In this document: one piece after another, positions 59,586 to 64,000 of the stretch
How positions within the stretch are numbered: position 1 is the stretch's first letter
How the letters are laid out: every line of letters begins with the position of its first letter
Origin: Oceanibacterium hippocampi
Lineage (GTDB): Bacteria; Pseudomonadota; Alphaproteobacteria; Sneathiellales; Sneathiellaceae
Assembly: GCF_900172325.1 (NCBI RefSeq)
Contig: NZ_FWFR01000004.1
Span: 62,001-126,000, forward strand
Length of the DNA: 64,000 bases
Reading direction: 5' to 3'
Program-made: the position numbers and the translations under genes
Notes under the pieces: generated by a model
What the model saw: only the letters and a program-made list of their open reading frames with translations
What the model was told of the DNA's origin: nothing
The model's database searches: none

Positions 59586-61223
59586 ATGGCCAACGATCCC
59601 GGCGTTACGGAAATAATTCCCATGCGGGAGGAGATGGAAGCCCTGACCCTGCCCGAAAGCCTCGGCGCCTTCGTTCGCGAACGCGCCGATGCAATGGGCC
59701 ATGCCACTCTCGGCATCTGGTTCGACGAGGGCGAAACGTTTACCTATCGCCAGCTCGACGAGGCGGCCGACCGGCTCGCCTCCAGCCTGCTTCTGCAGGG
59801 TGTCCGCAAGGGCACCCATGTCGCGGTGATGCTGCCGAACGTGCCGGCATTTCCGATTACCTGGGTCGCGCTCGGCCGGATCGGGGCGATCATGATCCCG
59901 GTCAACACGGCCTATACCGGCGAGGAACTGCATTTCGTGCTGTCCGACTCCGACAGCCAGTTCCTGGTGATAGGCGAGGAATATCTGGAAACCTTCCTCG
60001 GCATGGACGAGCGCCCGCCGCTGGTCGAGGATCCGCGCGTGATCGTGCATGGCAAGCCGGTCGAGGGCCACACCCATTGGCAGGCGCTGCGTGATGCGGG
60101 GGCGGCACCGTTCACGCCGCCGACCCCGGTGATGCGCAGCGACCTGCTCAATATCCAGTACACCTCGGGCACGACCGGGTTCCCGAAGGGCTGCATGCTG
60201 ACCCATGACTACTGGATGCTGATCGGTCATTACGCAGCGCGTTTCAGGGACAACAACCGGGGTGACATCAAGCACACGCTGATCTGGGCGCCGTTCTTCT
60301 ACATGGATCCCATGTGGCAGTTCCTGATGACCATGAAGCTCGGGGCGACGGCCCATGTCGCGCGGCGGATCAGCCTGACCCGCTTCTACGACTGGCTGAA
60401 GGACTACCGGATCAACTATTGCATCTTCCCGGAGCCGGCGCTCAAGGCGCGTGAGCCGTCGCCGGCCGACGGCGAGCTGTTCCTGAAATATGTCAGCATC
60501 TACGGCTGGCGGCGCGAGGCCCGCGAGGAGGTCCAGCGGCGCTTCAGCGTGGTCGCGCGCGAAGGCTACGGCATGACCGAGATCGGCGGCGCGACCATCG
60601 TCCCGACCGCGGCGACGGAGAAGGCGCTGATCCCGACCTGTGGCCTTCCCGGGCCGTTCCGGGAGCTTCGCATCGTCGACGAGGAAGGCAACGACGTCCC
60701 CGACGGGGAAACCGGCGAACTCTGGGTTGCCGGCCGATCGATCCTGCTCGGCTACTACAAGCGCCCGGAAGCCAACAAGGATTCCTTCCGCGGACGCTGG
60801 TTCCGCACCGGCGATGTCTTCCGCCGCGACGAGGACGGCTACTACTACATCGTCGGCCGTATCAAGGACATGATCAAGCGGGCCGGCGAGAATATCGCCG
60901 CCGCCGAGGTCGAGGCGGCCTTGCGGGCGATGGACGAGATCGAGGAAGCGGCCGTCATCCCGGTTCCCGACCCGATGCGGAAGGAGGAGGTCAAGGCCTA
61001 CCTCCTGCTGCGCGAGGGCGTGACGAAGGATGACGTGCCGCCGGAAAAGGTCATTGCCCACTGCGAGAAGCGGCTCGCGGCCTTCAAGATCCCGCGCTTC
61101 GTGACCTATGTGACGGACTTCCCGCGCACTCCAAGCCGCAAAATCCAGAAACGGCACCTGATCGCGGCGTCCGACGACCTGCGCGCCGGCGCCTGGGACC
61201 GGCAGGACGGCACCTGGCACTGA
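59586..61223 (+). CDS. AMP-binding acyl-CoA ligase, CaiC-like
   Basis: 545 aa ANL enzyme. Motifs: ATP loop YTSGTTGFPKG, EGYGMTE, WFRTGDVFRRDEDGYYY, GRIKDMIKRAGENIAAAEVE and the C-terminal Lys in RTPSRKIQK. Layout resembles crotonobetaine/carnitine-CoA ligase. It would activate the acid imported by the Pot-type transporter before the crotonase acts. It is the last gene of this operon; a long hairpin lies 50 nt downstream. Confidence 0.93.
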   Translation: MANDPGVTEIIPMREEMEALTLPESLGAFVRERADAMGHATLGIWFDEGETFTYRQLDEAADRLASSLLLQGVRKGTHVAVMLPNVPAFPITWVALGRIGAIMIPVNTAYTGEELHFVLSDSDSQFLVIGEEYLETFLGMDERPPLVEDPRVIVHGKPVEGHTHWQALRDAGAAPFTPPTPVMRSDLLNIQYTSGTTGFPKGCMLTHDYWMLIGHYAARFRDNNRGDIKHTLIWAPFFYMDPMWQFLMTMKLGATAHVARRISLTRFYDWLKDYRINYCIFPEPALKAREPSPADGELFLKYVSIYGWRREAREEVQRRFSVVAREGYGMTEIGGATIVPTAATEKALIPTCGLPGPFRELRIVDEEGNDVPDGETGELWVAGRSILLGYYKRPEANKDSFRGRWFRTGDVFRRDEDGYYYIVGRIKDMIKRAGENIAAAEVEAALRAMDEIEEAAVIPVPDPMRKEEVKAYLLLREGVTKDDVPPEKVIAHCEKRLAAFKIPRFVTYVTDFPRTPSRKIQKRHLIAASDDLRAGAWDRQDGTWH

Positions 61224-61670
61224 CGGTTCCCCGGGGCGGCCCGCTGCGCCGCCGGTACACCGACCCGCAACAGCATGACGGAGCAGGAGGGTCTTCCCCT
61301 GCTGCTCTGTCACGCTGCCCGGCGTTCGTGTCTCCATGACGCAAGCCGTCGGATTTGCAAAGCAGTCGGGCGGCCAAACTGCAATTCGATCCTTCCCTTC
61401 GGCGACGCCATGTCGATAAAGTTGTGACCGGCTGTCCATATGCACGCATGTCTCTGCCGGTCCCGGCGCACGCTTGCGGCTGGGCGGAGTTTTCGGCGGC
61501 TGAAACTTGTCGCCGGTCCGCTGTATGATCTGGTCCTATGTTCGAACGCGCCGCTTTATCCTTCTTGCCGGAACCTCGTAGCCGCCTTTTCCGTTGGTCG
61601 GGGTCGCGTGGCCGCATGATCTCGTCCGGTCCGGCTTCTGTCGTCGTGACCGGGAGGGGGTACTAGCCTC
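61224..61670. other. Intergenic region with a long imperfect hairpin
   Basis: 447 bp without a convincing gene. An imperfect hairpin with about 19-bp arms runs from 61273 (GCATGACGGAGCAGGAGGG) through loop TCTT to about 61315. The rest shows no clear promoter; it presumably contains the start of the repair gene message, whose leader is AT-poor and lacks an obvious -10. Confidence 0.4.
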
Positions 61671-62939
61671 ATGGGTGGGTCGTTCCGCTTTCTCCATGCC
61701 GCCGATGTGCATCTGGACAGCCCGTTGCGCGGGCTGTCCCGGCTCGAGGGTATCGCGGTCGAGCGCATCCGCACGGCGACCCGGGCGGCCCTGTCGCGAA
61801 TGGTGTCGATCGCGATCGAGGAAGCGGTCGCCTTCGTGGTGATTGCCGGCGATCTCTATGACGGCGACTGGCGGGACTTCAGGACGGGGCTTTTCTTCGC
61901 GGCCGAAATGGGCCGGCTGAACGAGGCGGGTATCGCCGTCTATCTGCTGCACGGCAACCACGATGCGGAAAGCCAGATCACCCGACAGCTCACGCTGCCG
62001 GCCAACGTCCATGTCTTCGACACCCGCCGGCCGCAGAGCTTTCGCCATGGCGGGCTTGACGTTGCGCTGCACGGCCAGAGCTTCGCGACCCGCGACGTCA
62101 CCGACAACCTGGCGCTCGACTATCCCGCCCCCGACGCCGGGCTGTTCAATATCGGCGTTCTCCATACCGGTCTTGGCGGGATGGGCGGCCATGCGAATTA
62201 CGCGCCCTGCGCGATTCAGGACCTCGAGAACAGGGGCTACGACTACTGGGCGCTCGGCCATGTGCATCAGGCCGCGGTGCTGCGCGAGAAGCCGCATGTG
62301 GTTTTTCCGGGCAACCTGCAGGGCCGCCATATCCGCGAGACCGGGCCCAAGGGCGCGATGCTGGTCAGCGTCGAGGATGGCGAGGTCAGCAGTCTCGAAA
62401 CGGTGCCGTGCGACACGGTTCGCTGGGCCCTCGTGCCGGTCGCCGTCGACGGCGCGAGCAGCTTCGGCGCGGTTCTCGACCGGATCGGCCGGGCGCTCGA
62501 CGAGGCGGTGCGCGCGGCGGCTGACGGCCGGCTCCTCGCCTGCCGCGTGGTGCTCGGCGGCCGGACGGAGGCGCATCCGGAACTGATCGTTGCCGGCGAG
62601 AAGCTGCTGACCGAGGCACAGGCGCTGGCGCTCGGCCTCGGCAACGAGGTCGCCTGGGTCGAGAAAGTGATGATCGAAACGGCGACCGTGCAGGCGCCCG
62701 TCGAGCGCGCCGACGCCATCGGCGAGCTCCGCTCGATGCTGGAGGCCGGTGTCGCGAGCGGCGAGTTGCCGACCCTTCTCGGCGACGATCTGCGCGATTT
62801 CATGCGCGCCTTGCCGCACGACCTTCGGGCCGGGACCGAGGATCCCGTCCTTAGGGCGATCCTCGATGACGATCCCGGCGCCCTGATCCGCGAGATCGGT
62901 CCCTACCTGGCGGCGCGCCTTGCCGAAGGCGAGGGCTGA
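61671..62939 (+). CDS. DNA repair exonuclease, SbcD/YhaO-like metallophosphoesterase
   Basis: 422 aa. Metal-binding motifs of Mre11/SbcD-type nucleases appear in order: HAADVHLDSPL (DxH), AGDLYDGDWRD (GDxxD), LHGNHDAES (GNHD), VLHTGLGG and GHVHQ. The length and following gene match the bacterial YhaO-YhaN pair. The C-terminal ~130 residues would bind the ATPase partner. Stop and partner start are adjacent (TGA then ATG), so the two are translated together. Role: processing DNA ends at breaks, inferred from the family. Confidence 0.9.
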   Translation: MGGSFRFLHAADVHLDSPLRGLSRLEGIAVERIRTATRAALSRMVSIAIEEAVAFVVIAGDLYDGDWRDFRTGLFFAAEMGRLNEAGIAVYLLHGNHDAESQITRQLTLPANVHVFDTRRPQSFRHGGLDVALHGQSFATRDVTDNLALDYPAPDAGLFNIGVLHTGLGGMGGHANYAPCAIQDLENRGYDYWALGHVHQAAVLREKPHVVFPGNLQGRHIRETGPKGAMLVSVEDGEVSSLETVPCDTVRWALVPVAVDGASSFGAVLDRIGRALDEAVRAAADGRLLACRVVLGGRTEAHPELIVAGEKLLTEAQALALGLGNEVAWVEKVMIETATVQAPVERADAIGELRSMLEAGVASGELPTLLGDDLRDFMRALPHDLRAGTEDPVLRAILDDDPGALIREIGPYLAARLAEGEG

Positions 62940-64000
62940 ATGCGGATCGCCCGGCTCGATCTCCTCCGCTACGGCCATTTCACCGACCGCCTGCTGGAAT
63001 TTCCCCGTGGCGAAGTCGATCTGCATGTCGTCTTCGGGCCGAACGAGGCGGGCAAATCGACCTCGCTCGCGGCGATCGGGGATCTCCTGTTCGGCATCCC
63101 GAAGAACTCCCCGTTCAATTTCCTGCATGCCAATAAGGACATGCGGATCGCCGCCACGCTCGAGCAGAATGGCGACATCCTGTCGTTCGCCCGACGCAAG
63201 GGCAACAAGGACACGCTGCTGGGCGATGACGGCCTTGCCTGGCCGGCGGGCGAAACGGCGCTCGCGGCCTTCCTGCTCGGCACCGACCGGGCATTCTTCG
63301 AGCGCATGTTCAGCCTCGATCACGGCCGGCTGGAAGAGGGCGGCCGGGCGATTCTGGAGGCGAAGGACGACGAGGTCGGCCAGGTGATGTTCTCGGCGGG
63401 CTCAGGAATTTCCGGCCTGCGGCGGATCCAGCAAACCCTCGACCAGGAGGCGGACGGTCTGTGGGGCCCGCGGAAGGCGGAGAAGCGGGAGTTCTACCGG
63501 GTCAGGGAGCGGCTGGAGGAGGCGGAGCGGGCACTTCGCGAGCATACTCTGTCGGCGAAGAGGTGGGAGGATCTGCAGAAGGCCCGCGAGGCCGCGGAGG
63601 AGGCCTGCGAGACCATCGACGCAGAGCAGCGCGCGGCCATGGCCGAACGCAATCGCCTGAGCCGGATTCGGCGGGTTCACGGGCATGTCCGGCGCAAGGC
63701 GGCGATCGAGACGGCGATTGCAGCCGAAAGTGAAACGGTGCGCCTGCCCGCTGATGCTGCCGCGGACCTGGAGCGCGCGATCCGGGATATCGGCGAGGCC
63801 GCGACGCGGATCGAAACCCTTGCCGCGCAGCGCGACGAGGCGGCGGGTGCTTTGGAATCGCTCGCGTTCGACGAGAAACTGGTCAGGCGTGCCGATGATG
63901 TGCGGCGCCTGGACGAACGGCGTATCGAGATCGGGCAGGAGCGCCGGGACCTGCCCAAGCGGGAGGCCGAGCTGACCGCGACCGCGATCGATGTCGTGAA
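62940..64000 (+). CDS. YhaN-like AAA/SMC-type ATPase, 3'-truncated
   Basis: The first ~353 codons are in the window and the gene continues beyond it. An ABC-type Walker A lies at 33-41 (GPNEAGKST). After the N-terminal ATPase lobe (up to about 170) come long charged helices (EEAERALREHTLSAKRWED onward), the start of the coiled-coil arm of Rad50/SbcC-type proteins. It is the partner of the nuclease encoded directly upstream. The Cys hook and C-terminal Walker B are outside the window. Confidence 0.9.
   Translation, partial: MRIARLDLLRYGHFTDRLLEFPRGEVDLHVVFGPNEAGKSTSLAAIGDLLFGIPKNSPFNFLHANKDMRIAATLEQNGDILSFARRKGNKDTLLGDDGLAWPAGETALAAFLLGTDRAFFERMFSLDHGRLEEGGRAILEAKDDEVGQVMFSAGSGISGLRRIQQTLDQEADGLWGPRKAEKREFYRVRERLEEAERALREHTLSAKRWEDLQKAREAAEEACETIDAEQRAAMAERNRLSRIRRVHGHVRRKAAIETAIAAESETVRLPADAAADLERAIRDIGEAATRIETLAAQRDEAAGALESLAFDEKLVRRADDVRRLDERRIEIGQERRDLPKREAELTATAIDVV

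Noticed and set aside
1-64000. CRISPR arrays, insertion sequences, integrases, phage genes, tRNA or rRNA
   Set aside because: None recognised on either strand: no regularly spaced repeats, no transposase motifs, no rRNA-like conserved segments.

Overview
The window is a GC-rich, densely packed stretch of bacterial chromosome. Short intergenic gaps, many 4-nt start/stop overlaps, four TRAP transporters, three ABC importers, CaiB and hydantoinase genes all suggest a heterotrophic alphaproteobacterium, most like free-living Rhodospirillales. This placement comes from gene style, not a marker gene. I see no rRNA, tRNA, CRISPR array, insertion sequence or phage gene.

Layout. (1) 1-10725, plus strand: a partial aldehyde dehydrogenase, an NMT1/SsuA-type ABC importer, a crotonase resembling hydroxycinnamoyl-CoA hydratase-lyase, a CaiB-type CoA-transferase, a hairpin terminator, an acyl-CoA ligase and two glutathione-transferase-like proteins. 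It reads as an uptake, CoA-activation and cleavage route for an organic, perhaps aromatic, acid. (2) 10884-14857: a TRAP transporter (minus strand) and a divergent AraC regulator. (3) 14877-25431: a Dpp-type importer split over two minus-strand operons, together with an ArgE-like deacetylase, a PLP-dependent dehydratase, an amidohydrolase and a CobW-type GTPase. A plus-strand Lrp/AsnC gene lies between the operons. (4) 25724-27307: a divergent macrodomain-like protein paired with a CDKN3-like dual-specificity phosphatase. This is the least described unit here. (5) 27383-31703: an RND efflux pump and its membrane fusion protein.

(6) 32188-36024: a second TRAP system with an amidohydrolase-2 enzyme. 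(7) 36050-40872: a fused 4TM/12TM TRAP permease with a TAXI binding protein, a SMP-30-like lactonase and a GntR regulator. (8) 41061-53884: a LysR regulator divergent from a long co-directional run: TRAP (P-Q-M), hydantoinase/oxoprolinase A and B subunits, a D-threonine-aldolase-like enzyme, an SCP-x-type thiolase, an acyl-CoA ligase and two tandem PPC/DUF296 proteins. (9) 53910-61223: a TetR regulator divergent from a Pot-family ABC importer, a crotonase and a CaiC-like ligase, with a cluster of inverted repeats in the shared promoter. (10) 61671-64000: an SbcD/YhaO-like nuclease and the start of a YhaN/SbcC-like ATPase, cut by the window edge.

The recurring theme is import followed by CoA activation or hydrolysis. 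Most uptake modules carry their own regulator and enzymes. Functions are inferred from visible motifs and remembered family features; no database search was run.
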